DNA from: Gp6-AA40 sp035293405
Lineage (GTDB): Bacteria > Acidobacteriota > Vicinamibacteria > Vicinamibacterales > UBA2999
DNA length: 64,000 nucleotides
Direction of reading: 5' to 3'
NCBI GenBank assembly: GCA_035293405.1
Contig: DATDOE010000093.1
Coordinates: forward strand, 82,896-146,895
In this document: piece by piece, positions 51,684 to 61,191 of the stretch
Position numbering within the stretch: position 1 is the stretch's first letter
How the letters are laid out: every line of letters starts with the position of its first letter
Notes under the pieces: model-generated
The model's database searches: none
Seen by the model: the letters and a program-made list of their open reading frames with translations, nothing else
What the model was told of the DNA's origin: nothing
Position numbers and translations under genes: made by a program

Positions 51684-52322
51684 ATGTTGCAGACCTCCGT
51701 CCGGATCGCAACGGCCGTTACGCTTGCCGCCATCGCGATCGTCGCCGTCACCGTTGACGCGCGCGCGGACGACGATTCGCGAGTTGTCGTCCGGCTCTAC
51801 GATACGAGCGCCAGCGACGCCGCTACACGCGAAGCCGCGATCCGCACGGCCGCGGCGATCGTCGCGGAGGCGGGAATCGACATCGACTGGCGCGATTGCA
51901 CGGACCGCAGTGCCCAGCCGATCTGCCGGGACGCACACGGTTGGCGTGATCTCATCGTGCGCATCATGCCGGAGTTCGTTCCCGGAACGGCGCTCCGGAA
52001 GAGCTCAGTCGAAGCGCTCAAGAGCCTCGACGATGCCGAGCCGCCGCTCGGCTTCGCGGTCATCGATCCACATACCCACATCGGGACGATGGCCACCATC
52101 TTTCGCGATCAGGTGTGGGCCGTCGCGCGCCGCACGGGGGTCGACTCCAGCGAACTTCTCGGGCGGGCCCTCGCCCACGAAATCGGCCACCTTCTCCTTC
52201 GTGCTCCGGGGCACAGCCGCACGGGCCTGATGCGTGCGGTGTGGACCGATGCCGAGTTGATGCTCAACCGGAGCGAGGACTGGGTATTCGCTCCGCTCGA
52301 TCGCCGCCGCCTGCAGCCGTAG
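51684..52322 (+). CDS. Secreted HExxHxxxxxxH zinc metallopeptidase-like protein
   Basis: 212 residues with a signal peptide (MLQTSVRIATAVTLAAIAIV, cleaved near DARA). The zinc motif HEIGHLLLRAPGH (near residue 165), three His with the catalytic Glu, is the metzincin pattern, followed by a Met-containing GLMRA turn as expected. It is small, with no pro- or accessory domain, so it is probably a periplasmic or secreted peptidase of unknown substrate. Confidence 0.75.
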   Translation: MLQTSVRIATAVTLAAIAIVAVTVDARADDDSRVVVRLYDTSASDAATREAAIRTAAAIVAEAGIDIDWRDCTDRSAQPICRDAHGWRDLIVRIMPEFVPGTALRKSSVEALKSLDDAEPPLGFAVIDPHTHIGTMATIFRDQVWAVARRTGVDSSELLGRALAHEIGHLLLRAPGHSRTGLMRAVWTDAELMLNRSEDWVFAPLDRRRLQP

Positions 52323-52335
52323 GGCGGCCTACGCG

Positions 52336-53214
52336 TCACTGTGCTGACGCGCTCTTGAGCCGAAACGTCCCATCGTCCTGCCGCTCGCGGTACGTCGCGT
52401 GACAACTCTGGCACACCTGGTTCAGCGCACCGGCTGACGTCTTCACAGCCTCCCAGTCGCCTGCCGCCGCTGCTCGCTCGATCGACGCCGCGTGCGCCCC
52501 GGCGTCCCGAGCCCGCTCCGCCGCCGGTCCCTGGCCCAGACCGCTGAAGATGGTTTCGGTCTGCGCGAATGCCGGTTTGAGCGTCATCACATTCGCCGCG
52601 ACGACATCCGCCCTGGATTCCTGCGCCGCGGTACGCAGCGCGGTGAACGCCGGATTGATCGTCTTCATCGCCATGCTGAGCGAGACGTCTGCCGCACTCG
52701 GCGGCGGGATTGGCTTCTTCCCCAGCTCGGCGGACCTGGAGTTGATCACCGACGCCGCCAACAGGACCGGCTGCCCCTGGTACTTCGCGCTGACCTCAGG
52801 TGCGAGATCCAGCGTGTAGTCAGTGGCCAGGCGCGCGAGCGCCGCCGGCTCGAGCTTCACGATCTGCCCACGCATCAGCAGGTACTGCTTCTCCTCGAGG
52901 GAGCTCGTCAGGTATGGCGCAATCACCAGGATGGGCGCGCCGACTGACTGCACCTCGTGGGCACCAACGGCTTTGCGTTGATCGACCAGGAACGTGGTCT
53001 TCGAGAGCATCTGTTCGACGCCCGCCGAGATCGTCACCAGCTTGCCGTAGTACCCCTCGGGATACTGCAGGATCGTATTCGTCGCGACCGGCACACCCTG
53101 CGCCGAGTTGTCTCCGCGATTTCGTCTCTGAGCACTCGGCTCGGCCAACATCATCAGCATCGTCGCGGCCATCGCGACGGGGATGCCGTAGATGGCGATC
53201 GGTGATTGGGGCAT
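52336..53214 (-). CDS. Secreted class II-like cytochrome c domain protein
   Basis: 292 residues. A signal peptide (to about 28) is followed by an unknown region resembling a small beta-domain with GYYGKLVTISAGVEQMLSKT, then a four-helix bundle in the C-terminal 130 residues. The single haem-binding CQSCH site is 20 residues from the end (GALNQVCQSCHATYRERQDD), the place typical of cytochromes c'/c556. It is a probable periplasmic electron carrier or gas-binding haem protein. The ankyrin gene ends 9 bp upstream on the same strand. Confidence 0.78.
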   Translation of the reverse strand: MPQSPIAIYGIPVAMAATMLMMLAEPSAQRRNRGDNSAQGVPVATNTILQYPEGYYGKLVTISAGVEQMLSKTTFLVDQRKAVGAHEVQSVGAPILVIAPYLTSSLEEKQYLLMRGQIVKLEPAALARLATDYTLDLAPEVSAKYQGQPVLLAASVINSRSAELGKKPIPPPSAADVSLSMAMKTINPAFTALRTAAQESRADVVAANVMTLKPAFAQTETIFSGLGQGPAAERARDAGAHAASIERAAAAGDWEAVKTSAGALNQVCQSCHATYRERQDDGTFRLKSASAQ

Positions 53215-53223
53215 CAGGGTTAC

Positions 53224-54189
53224 CTACTTCGCCTGTTCCTGGAGCTTCTTCAAAGCCTCGAGTCTCTTCTCCTGCTGCTCGAGGAGCTTGCGCTGGACCT
53301 CCGAGGGGTTCTCGGCATCGAGCTCGTCCTCAGCGTTCACCGTGTCGAGCAGGGCCCCGCCGCGCTTCGCGTCCTTGTCGGTCGCGTCGAGACCGCGCTC
53401 CACCATGAGCGAGCGAATCAGCTTCGCAGTGTGCAGATTCATCATGATGCGCGCGTTGTAGTAGACGCCGTCAGCAATCGACAGCGGCAGCCAGCCGCGG
53501 TTGTTTCGGACATCGAGCTTCGCACCCGCGTTCACCAGCAGCTTTACCGCCTCGTTCGACCCTCTCCAGGCCGGCCCGTGCAGCGCCGTCTCGCCGTTCT
53601 TGTCGACGTCATTCACCGGCGCACCGAGGTCCAGCAACATCTTCACTGCGTCGGCTGACTCCTCGGGCTCACCAGGGCTTTCACCTTGAGAGTAGACGCC
53701 GACGCCCGCGGCCACCATCAATGGCGAATCGCCGTCCACGTTGCCGATGAACGGATCCGCGCCGATCTCCGCCAGGGTCTGCATCAGCGGGACATCAACC
53801 GACTTTGCTGCCAGGAAGAAGGGCGTCGCGCCGTGACGGTTCAGGCTGTTCCGGCCTTCCATGTCCGAGTTCGGTTCCTTCGTCTGGCGCGCATTGATGT
53901 CAGCGCCAGCGTCCACGAGCTTCTTGGCCAGGCCGAGACTGCTCAGCGTGCCCTGAGGTCTCTGGCCAGGATTGTTCTGACCGCGCTGCGGGCGCCGCGA
54001 CCACGCGATCTGGTGCAGGGCCGTCCAACCCTGACCCGCGGCGTTGGGATCGATCCCCACCTCGAGCAGGACACCGGCGGCGTCGTAGTTGAGTCCCTGA
54101 ACCGCCGCGACCAGCGCACTGGTCCCGTCCGGCGCAGCAAGACACACACTCTTGTCGTTGCGCTCTGAAGTGGCGTCAATAATGTCCAA
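53224..54189 (-). CDS. Ankyrin-repeat protein, probably 5'-truncated
   Basis: 321 residues from a TTG at 54189; a stop lies about 11 codons upstream and no ATG or signal peptide is available. Ankyrin units run from APDGTSALVAAVQGLNYDAA to NGETALHGPAWRGSNEAVKL and NNRGWLPLSIADGVYYNARI; the tail is a coiled-coil-like EVQRKLLEQQEKRLEALKK. Relatives usually begin with a signal peptide and more repeats, so the 5' end may be lost. It may be co-transcribed with the cytochrome gene. Confidence 0.7.
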   Translation of the reverse strand: MDIIDATSERNDKSVCLAAPDGTSALVAAVQGLNYDAAGVLLEVGIDPNAAGQGWTALHQIAWSRRPQRGQNNPGQRPQGTLSSLGLAKKLVDAGADINARQTKEPNSDMEGRNSLNRHGATPFFLAAKSVDVPLMQTLAEIGADPFIGNVDGDSPLMVAAGVGVYSQGESPGEPEESADAVKMLLDLGAPVNDVDKNGETALHGPAWRGSNEAVKLLVNAGAKLDVRNNRGWLPLSIADGVYYNARIMMNLHTAKLIRSLMVERGLDATDKDAKRGGALLDTVNAEDELDAENPSEVQRKLLEQQEKRLEALKKLQEQAK

Positions 54190-54551
54190 CGCCCTCCGCG
54201 CAACCCAACGCCCGTCGCGCGCCTACCGCCGCTCGACATTCACATCGGCCGCGCTCCTCGAGACGTTCAGACAAATACGTCCTGAGTGATCCCGAGCGGC
54301 CGCAAGGTTGTCGCTTTGTGACCCGCGGCGATCGACGTTCGCGCGCGCGATTGCCTCTGACCGCGAGATTTCTTTCGTGTACGCGCGTGCGAGCCACGCC
54401 GCCCGGCGATGGCCGAGCGCTTGCTCCTGCCATTGGTGCGCCCCGTTATCCCGCCCCGTGATCACGACGACAGACGCGTCGTGTCCGCCGCCGGTGTGCG
54501 CACGCCATCCCTGTCGATGCGCCATCGCTCTTTCGTGGAGGAGGACATCTG
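54190..54551. other. Non-coding gap upstream of the TonB receptor
   Basis: 362 bp between the divergent ankyrin and TonB receptor genes. There are competing frames on both strands but none with family similarity or a good ribosome-binding site, apart from the receptor's own GTGGAGGAGGACATCTG leader at its right end. Confidence 0.5.
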
Positions 54552-57455
54552 ATGCGTTTCACAGGTTGGTTGATCGCGCTCGCGCTCCTGCTGCCGTCAA
54601 GCCTCGCCGCCCAGCAGAATGCGACGGTACAGGGCACCGTCGTCGATGAATCAAAGAGCGTGATGCCCGGTGTGACGGTCACCATCGCCGAGAGCGGCAC
54701 CGGCCGCGAGTCGATCGCCATCACGGCGGTTGACGGCCGCTACCGGTTCGAGAACCTCGCACCCGGCAAATACAAGCTGCGGATCGAGTTGTCGGGCTTT
54801 GCGACCACCGAGATCCCCGACATGGAGCTGCTCGTCGGGACCAATGCCACCGTGCCGCCGGTGACGATGACGGTCGCGGGTGTCGCGGAAACCGTGACGG
54901 TCAGCTCACAGGTGCCGCTCGTCGACATGACATCGGCGCGGGTCAGCGGCAACATCGATCGCCGCCAGATGGCGGAGCTGCCACTCCAGGGCCGGAACTG
55001 GATGGAGCTGTCGCTCATGGTCAAGGGCGTCACGGCGAACAACATCGGGAACACGCCCGGGGTCCCGGACGACCAGTTTCAGCTCAACCTCGATGGCCAA
55101 CAGATCTCGCAGCGCATCTCAGGCTCGGGCTTCGGGCAGCCCAAGATGAGTCGCGAGGCCATCGCCGAGTTTCAGATCGTCACGAACATGTACGACATCA
55201 CTCAGGGCCGGTCGACCGGAGTGCAAGTGCAGGCCGTCTCCCGCGCCGGCACGAACGACTTCCATGGCTCGAGCTTCGGGTTCTTCCGCAGTGACAAGCT
55301 CAACGAGGCCGATCCGGTCAAGGGCGTGGTGCTGCCGTACGCTGACCAGCAGACCGGCTTCACCTTGGGGGGGCCGATCATCCATGACAAGGTGCACTTC
55401 TTCGGGTCGTACGAGTACGAGCGGAACCCGTCGACAGCGGTGCTGACGCCGACGGCGCTTCCGAACCAGACGTGGTCACTGCCGTCGAATACCGTCCAGA
55501 ACAATTATCTGGCTCGGGGCGATTACCAGCAGTCGTCGAAGAACAACTTCAGCGTCCGCTTGCAGCGCTGGACGCTCGACAGTCCGTTCCAGATCTCGAG
55601 CGGCACGACACATCCGACGATGGCCGAACACCAACGGTACTATTCCACGAATCTGTACGGGACCTGGACGCGGGTGATCAGCAACTCGATGACGATGCAG
55701 GTCCACCTCGGGACCTCTCGCTTCTCGTGGTACGACGACCCCCTCCCCTCGAACTCGGCGCAGTTTCACAACACCCCATTCGGAGTCCCGGTCTTCCAGT
55801 TTCCAAACCTCTCGCTCGGAGGGCAGCAGAACTTTCCGAACTACTCGTGGATGAAACAGTACCCGGTGCGAGTCGAAATGAACTGGCACGCCGGGAAACA
55901 CGAGATGAAGTTCGGCGGCGAGTTCCTGAAGGACCGGCACACGAAGGTCTGGGACTTGAACCGGCGCGGCACCTTCACGTTCAACCGACAACCGTCGACG
56001 GCGATCCTGGAGGCGGCCTTCCCGCAAGACTCGTGGGACAACCCGGCGGCGTGGGATCTCAGTCTGCTTCAGCCGTATCTGCAGCAGTACTCGGTCTTCT
56101 TCCATGAAGACTACCTGGTTGATGTGGCGCGGTCGCAAGCCGCGGCATGGTTCGGCGATAACTGGCGCGTGTCGAACCAGCTGACGATCAACCTCGGCGT
56201 TCGCTACGACGTCGATCCGGATGGCCTCAATCCGCAATGGGTGAGAGACATTCCGATTCCGATCGACAACGACAGGGACAACGGTAACTTCGGTTACCAG
56301 CCTGGAGTTCAGGATCTCAACAACATCGCACCGCGGGTGGGCTTCGCCTACAACGTCGGCGGGAACAACAACCTCGTCATTCGCGGCGGCACCGGCCTCT
56401 ACTACAACTTCCCGGTGTCGAACGTGACCTACCGGCAGCAGTTCTACAACAACGCGATCGCCGCGGTCTTCCGCCCCACCGGGACGAACTTCCTGACCGA
56501 TCCGCTGGGTGGCGTGACGCCGGAGCAATATCTCTCAGGTGCGGTGCCCGCGCCGCCGCAGGAGACGACCGTCATCTCGCCCGGCTACACCGATCCGTAC
56601 GGGTGGCAAAGCTCGATCGGGTTCCAGAAGCAGCTGGGACCATCGATGGGATTCGACGTGGACTTCACGAGCCTCGAAGAGCGGTCCATGGTGCGCAGCC
56701 GCGACGTGAACCTGTTCTACGATCCGGTGACGGGCTACAGCAAGGACCCGACGATCTACGGGCGGCCCAACCCGGCCTACGGCCTGGACCAGTGGCTCAC
56801 GAGCGACGGCAAGACGCAGAGCCGGTTGATCTCGAGCTCGTTCACGCGGCGCTTCGCCAACAATTTCCAGGCGAGCGTCACCTATACCCGTGCCCTCTCG
56901 ATGAAGGACAACACGACCGGCTTCGGGTATCAGGCAGACAACCCGTTCGACCAGGATGCCGACTGGGCGCAATCGGCAGCTTTTCAGCGCCATACCTTCC
57001 GATCGAACGGGATCGTCAGGCTGCCGTGGCAGTTCTCGGTGTCAGGCTCGTACTTCTACGGGTCTGGTGCGCATTTCAATACCACGAGCTCGATGAGGCC
57101 GTACAGCAAGCCCGGCACGAACCGCTTGAACATCGGCGCACCGATCACGATCCCCGCGGCCGTCCTCGATCGATGGGAGGGACCAGCCGTGATCGCGACG
57201 GGCACGACGTGGCCACGGAATGCGCTTCGGGGCTTGTCGCTGCACAAGGTCGACCTGCGGGTCACCAAGACGGTCACGCTGGTCAACAACGTGAACATCG
57301 AGCTCCTGGCCGAAGTCTTCAACGTCTTCAACCGGAAGAACTACGGCGCCTACAACACCACGATCACCTCGGCCTCGTTCGGCCTGCCGGTGGCGACGTC
57401 GGGGAACGCCTACGTTCCGCGGCAGGGGCAACTCGGGTTGAGGTTCAACTTCTAA
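54552..57455 (+). CDS. TonB-dependent receptor with carboxypeptidase-regulatory-like domain (Oar-like)
   Basis: 967 residues. Signal peptide (ending LAAQ). Residues about 22-105 form a CarboxypepD_reg-like beta-sandwich (ATVQGTVVDESKSVMPGVTV; GRYRFENLAPGKYKL). The plug domain (about 120-240) and a 22-strand barrel follow, ending in an aromatic residue (GQLGLRFNF). This is the long family of Oar/TonB receptors typical of Acidobacteriota, imported or surface-exposed for polysaccharide or peptide uptake. The ligand is unknown; the amidase and gamma-glutamyltranspeptidase genes follow. Confidence 0.93.
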   Translation: MRFTGWLIALALLLPSSLAAQQNATVQGTVVDESKSVMPGVTVTIAESGTGRESIAITAVDGRYRFENLAPGKYKLRIELSGFATTEIPDMELLVGTNATVPPVTMTVAGVAETVTVSSQVPLVDMTSARVSGNIDRRQMAELPLQGRNWMELSLMVKGVTANNIGNTPGVPDDQFQLNLDGQQISQRISGSGFGQPKMSREAIAEFQIVTNMYDITQGRSTGVQVQAVSRAGTNDFHGSSFGFFRSDKLNEADPVKGVVLPYADQQTGFTLGGPIIHDKVHFFGSYEYERNPSTAVLTPTALPNQTWSLPSNTVQNNYLARGDYQQSSKNNFSVRLQRWTLDSPFQISSGTTHPTMAEHQRYYSTNLYGTWTRVISNSMTMQVHLGTSRFSWYDDPLPSNSAQFHNTPFGVPVFQFPNLSLGGQQNFPNYSWMKQYPVRVEMNWHAGKHEMKFGGEFLKDRHTKVWDLNRRGTFTFNRQPSTAILEAAFPQDSWDNPAAWDLSLLQPYLQQYSVFFHEDYLVDVARSQAAAWFGDNWRVSNQLTINLGVRYDVDPDGLNPQWVRDIPIPIDNDRDNGNFGYQPGVQDLNNIAPRVGFAYNVGGNNNLVIRGGTGLYYNFPVSNVTYRQQFYNNAIAAVFRPTGTNFLTDPLGGVTPEQYLSGAVPAPPQETTVISPGYTDPYGWQSSIGFQKQLGPSMGFDVDFTSLEERSMVRSRDVNLFYDPVTGYSKDPTIYGRPNPAYGLDQWLTSDGKTQSRLISSSFTRRFANNFQASVTYTRALSMKDNTTGFGYQADNPFDQDADWAQSAAFQRHTFRSNGIVRLPWQFSVSGSYFYGSGAHFNTTSSMRPYSKPGTNRLNIGAPITIPAAVLDRWEGPAVIATGTTWPRNALRGLSLHKVDLRVTKTVTLVNNVNIELLAEVFNVFNRKNYGAYNTTITSASFGLPVATSGNAYVPRQGQLGLRFNF

Positions 57456-57463
57456 ACGGCATG

Positions 57464-57565
57464 TAATTCAGAATTCAGAATGCATTTCTTGCAGAGGTCA
57501 CATGATCGCAGCACGCGTTTTCCGCATCCGCCTGGCGTTTTGCATTTTGCATCTTGCATTTTGCG
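57464..57565. repeat. Paired inverted heptamer arrays (TTCAGAA / TTTTGCA)
   Basis: The left arm, 57,464-57,484, has AATTCAGAATTCAGAATGCA. The right arm, 57,538-57,565, has TTTTGCA, TTTTGCA, TCTTGCA and TTTTGCG in strict 7-bp phase. The right arm codes the hydrophobic core of the amidase signal peptide. The spacer contains CGCGTTTTCCGCATCCGC, close to the 20.9-kb locus. Confidence 0.88.
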
Positions 57566-59466
57566 TAGCTGCGGCGGCGCCTGTTCTCGCCGCATCGACC
57601 TTTCAGATCGAGGAAGCGACCATCGGCGGTATCCAGTCGGCCATTCTGAAAGGCGAGCTGACATCGACCCAGGTGGTGCAGCTCTATCTGAAGCGGATCA
57701 AGGCCTACGACGGCCCGTGTGTGACGCAACCCGAGGGCATACTCGGGCCGTTCACGACCATCAAACACGCCGGGCAGATCAACTCGCTGATCACGTTGAA
57801 TCTGCGGCCCGCGACCCACGCGGCGTACGGGTTCCACGCGCGCAAGGCCCGCAGCCTGACCGATCGCGCCGACAACAACCCGGGCATACCCGACGCGCTC
57901 GAAGTGGCCGCGAAGCAGGATGCCTACTTCACATCGACTGGAAAGCTGATCGGTCCTCTGCACGGCATCACGTTCGCGATCAAGGACTGGTACGACACGT
58001 TCGACATGCGCACGACGGCCGGCGCGGATGCTGCCTACGCCAACGATCGACCGCCTCACGACGCCACCTTCATCACCCGCGTGCGCGACGCGGGCGGCAT
58101 CATCCTCGCCAAGGCCAACGTCGGATCGGGGATCTCGCGCAGCCCGTTCGGCGGCATCAGCTGCAATCCGTACGACACGGAGCGCTCGGCGGGCACGTCG
58201 AGCAGCGGGTCGGGCACGTCGGTCGCGGCCAATCTGGTCACCTGCGCGATTGCCGAGGAAACCGGCGGCTCGATCCTTCATCCCACGAAGAACAACAGCG
58301 TCGTCGGCCTCGCGCCCACACAGGAGCTCGTCAGCCGCAACGGGATGTACGGCGCGGGATACAACACGCGCACCGGTCCGATCTGCCGCACGGTCAAGGA
58401 TGCGGCGAAGGTGCTGGACGTCATCGCGGGCTACGACCCGAAAGACGAGCTCACGGTGTTCAGCGTGGGACGCCTGCCCTCGTCCTCCTATCAGAGCTTC
58501 GCGGGCGAACAACGGCTCGACGGCGTCCGCATCGGGGTGATCCGCGAGTACATGGACCGGACACTCTTCAACGAGGCAGACACCGAAAGCATCGACGCCA
58601 CCGAACGGGCGATTGCCGAGCTGCAGAAACTGGGAGCCACCATCGTCGATCCGGGACCGACTGGTGCGCTGTTACAGAAGTACATCGACAAATACGCGCC
58701 GTCAGTGTTGAACAAGCTGTTCATCGGCCGCTTCCCCGAAGCCTTTCCGGTTGACGCCGGCGGCAAGCCGTCAATGGATCACATTCCGTCTCTGGTGAAC
58801 ATGTTCCTGAACCCCTCGCTCACCCCGAGTGGCGTCACCCTGCGCAGCCTCGGGCAGGCGCAGTCGGTCGGCGAATCGCGCTACATGATCGAGCTCTATC
58901 TCAAGGAGCGCGGCGACGCGACGATCAAGACCGTCGAGGAGCTGAACGCACACTCGAAGGCCTTGACAGATACCAATCCGGACTCCGGCAGCAACGCGCG
59001 AGGAGGAGGCGGCGGGGCCCAGAACAGGACCGCGATGACGGTGGACAACGCCAACCGGTGGCTGACTCGGTTCGCGGTTCAGCAGATCGTGCTGCAGGCG
59101 ATGGAGGACATGCGCCTCGACGCGATGGTGAGCCCGACCGGCAATATTCCGCCCTACGTGCTCGGACGGCCGCTCGAACCGGCGCTGAACGGCCGCGGCC
59201 CTTCAATCTGGAGCTTCCTCGGAACGCAGGGATTCCCGCAGCTCGGTGTTCCGGCGGGGTTCACCACGCAGGTCTACGATCGCGTGAGGGATGCCTCGGC
59301 CCCTGGAGGCACGCGCTTGATGGCGCCGGTGCCGGCGAAGCTGCCGTTGTCGGTCATGTTCTTCGCACGTCCGTTTGGCGAGCCGACGCTTTTTCGCATT
59401 GCGTCGGCGTATGAAAAGGCGACGCATCACCGCGCGCCGCCGGCCGATTTCGGCCCGGTTCCGTAG
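57502..59466 (+). CDS. Amidase-signature family enzyme, exported
   Basis: 654 residues from the ATG at 57502. The signal peptide (1-25) is encoded partly by heptamers (LAFCILHLAFC). The amidase-signature catalytic triad is visible: Lys in FAIKDWYDTFDM, cis-Ser and Ser nucleophile in AGTSSSGSGTSVAANLVTCA (about residue 235). The family hydrolyses amides, carbamates or Glu-tRNA. Export makes a free substrate likely, such as an amide or peptide-like compound taken in by the receptor encoded upstream. Confidence 0.88.
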   Translation: MIAARVFRIRLAFCILHLAFCVAAAAPVLAASTFQIEEATIGGIQSAILKGELTSTQVVQLYLKRIKAYDGPCVTQPEGILGPFTTIKHAGQINSLITLNLRPATHAAYGFHARKARSLTDRADNNPGIPDALEVAAKQDAYFTSTGKLIGPLHGITFAIKDWYDTFDMRTTAGADAAYANDRPPHDATFITRVRDAGGIILAKANVGSGISRSPFGGISCNPYDTERSAGTSSSGSGTSVAANLVTCAIAEETGGSILHPTKNNSVVGLAPTQELVSRNGMYGAGYNTRTGPICRTVKDAAKVLDVIAGYDPKDELTVFSVGRLPSSSYQSFAGEQRLDGVRIGVIREYMDRTLFNEADTESIDATERAIAELQKLGATIVDPGPTGALLQKYIDKYAPSVLNKLFIGRFPEAFPVDAGGKPSMDHIPSLVNMFLNPSLTPSGVTLRSLGQAQSVGESRYMIELYLKERGDATIKTVEELNAHSKALTDTNPDSGSNARGGGGGAQNRTAMTVDNANRWLTRFAVQQIVLQAMEDMRLDAMVSPTGNIPPYVLGRPLEPALNGRGPSIWSFLGTQGFPQLGVPAGFTTQVYDRVRDASAPGGTRLMAPVPAKLPLSVMFFARPFGEPTLFRIASAYEKATHHRAPPADFGPVP

Positions 59467-59516
59467 GGGCGACGCATGCGTCGCCCGTACTTCCAGCGCC
59501 CCGACGGAGTCAGCCC

Positions 59517-61178
59517 GTGACAAGATCCCTCATGCTTCCTCGAGTCACCGCTGACTATGTACGCACGGCCATCGATCGCTCGCAGGGGCGATCGGTGGTC
59601 ATCACGACCGGCGGCATTGCCGCCAGCGAACACCCGCTCGCCTCGCAAGCCGGCGCGTCGGTGCTGGCCCGCGGCGGTCACGCCGTCGATGCGGCGATTG
59701 CCGTCAACGCAGTGATGAACGTCGTGGCGCCGATGATGAACGGCATCGGCGGCGACCTGTTCGCGATTGTGTACGACGCCGCCTCCGGGACGGTTCACGG
59801 TCTCAACGGCAGCGGCTGCACGCCGGCCGCGATGAGCATCGACCGGCTCCGCGCCAAAGGCATCACACACATGCCGCAGAGCGGCATCGATTCGGTGACG
59901 ATTCCCGGCGCGGTGGCGGCCTGGTCGAAGTTGAACGAACGCTTTGGCCGTCAGCCGTTCGGCAACCTGCTGTCGCCGGCGATCCGGATCGCCGAGGAAG
60001 GGTTTCCGGTTCCGGAGATGACCGCGGCGGAGTGGAAGGGCAGCGAGGCGCAGCTGCGGGCCGACGCGGAATCCACGCGACTCTACCTGCCTGACGGCCA
60101 GCCGCCTCGTGTCGGGCAGATATTCAGAAATCCCGACCTGGCGTCCACGTATCGCACGCTCGCCTCGACAGGTCGCGACGCCTTCTACAGTGGAGCGATC
60201 GCGCGTCGCATCGTGAGCTGCTCGGATCAGCGCGGAGGGGCTCTGACCGCGGCCGACCTCGCCGCCTACGACGCCGAGTGGGTCACGCCGCTCTCCACGA
60301 CCTACCGCGGGTGGACGGTCTACGAGCTGCCGCCAAACGGCCAGGGCATCGCGGCGCTCATGATGCTCAATCTGCTCGAGCATGCGCCGATCGGATCGTA
60401 CGGGCACAACTCCGCTGAGGCGCTGCACACGCTCATCGAGGCGAAGAAGCTGGCCTACGCGGACATGAAGAAGCACGTCTGCGACCCCGCCTTTCACACC
60501 GTGCCGGTGGCCCCGCTGTTGTCCAAGGCCTATGCGGCGCAGCGTGCGCGCGACATCGATCCGTCGCGCGCCAACCCCGAGGTATCCGCGGGCACACTAC
60601 CGACCCATGGCGGCGACACGACCTACCTGAGCGTGATCGATCGCGACGGCAACATCGTCTCGCTCATCCAGAGCAACTTTGCCAACTTCGGATCGGGCGT
60701 CGTGCCTGAAGGTGCGGGGTTCGTGCTCCAGAACCGGGGCGGGATGTTCACGCTCGATCCGGCGCACCCCAATGCGCTGGCGCCGCGCAAGCGTCCGCTC
60801 CACACGATCATTCCCGGCTTCATGACCGGCCCCTCCCACAAGATCTCCTTCGGCATCATGGGCGGATGGAACCAGGCGCAGGCGCACGTGCAGTTCATCT
60901 CGAACGTGGTCGATCACGGGATGAACATCCAGGCCGCGCTGGAAGCCGCACGCGTGACCAAGATCACTTTCGGCGGCTGCGACGTGATCGTGGAGTCACG
61001 TGTGCCTGAGCCGACCCGTCTCGCGCTGGCGGACAAGGGACACGAGATCGATCTGCAGGGCTCGTTCTCGAGCCTGGTCGGCGGCGGCCAGAGCGTCATG
61101 CGCGACGACGCCGCGGGCGTGAACTACGGCGGGTCCGATCCTCGTAAGGACGGCGCCGCCATCCCGGAACCTCTCTGA
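59517..61178 (+). CDS. Gamma-glutamyltranspeptidase family protein
   Basis: 553 residues from a GTG at 59517 (an ATG at 59532 is an alternative). N-terminal motif SEHPLASQAGASVLARGGHA (substrate site), MMNGIGGDLFAIVYD. Autocleavage would generate the Thr nucleophile at HGGDTTYLSV (near residue 364), with SNFANFGSGVVPEGAGFVLQ following. There is no obvious signal peptide, so it may be cytoplasmic. These enzymes cleave gamma-glutamyl compounds or act as acylases (cephalosporin-like). It is 50 bp after the amidase and 14 bp before the MFS gene. Confidence 0.88.
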   Translation: MTRSLMLPRVTADYVRTAIDRSQGRSVVITTGGIAASEHPLASQAGASVLARGGHAVDAAIAVNAVMNVVAPMMNGIGGDLFAIVYDAASGTVHGLNGSGCTPAAMSIDRLRAKGITHMPQSGIDSVTIPGAVAAWSKLNERFGRQPFGNLLSPAIRIAEEGFPVPEMTAAEWKGSEAQLRADAESTRLYLPDGQPPRVGQIFRNPDLASTYRTLASTGRDAFYSGAIARRIVSCSDQRGGALTAADLAAYDAEWVTPLSTTYRGWTVYELPPNGQGIAALMMLNLLEHAPIGSYGHNSAEALHTLIEAKKLAYADMKKHVCDPAFHTVPVAPLLSKAYAAQRARDIDPSRANPEVSAGTLPTHGGDTTYLSVIDRDGNIVSLIQSNFANFGSGVVPEGAGFVLQNRGGMFTLDPAHPNALAPRKRPLHTIIPGFMTGPSHKISFGIMGGWNQAQAHVQFISNVVDHGMNIQAALEAARVTKITFGGCDVIVESRVPEPTRLALADKGHEIDLQGSFSSLVGGGQSVMRDDAAGVNYGGSDPRKDGAAIPEPL

Positions 61179-61191
61179 CCCAAGGCCCGAC

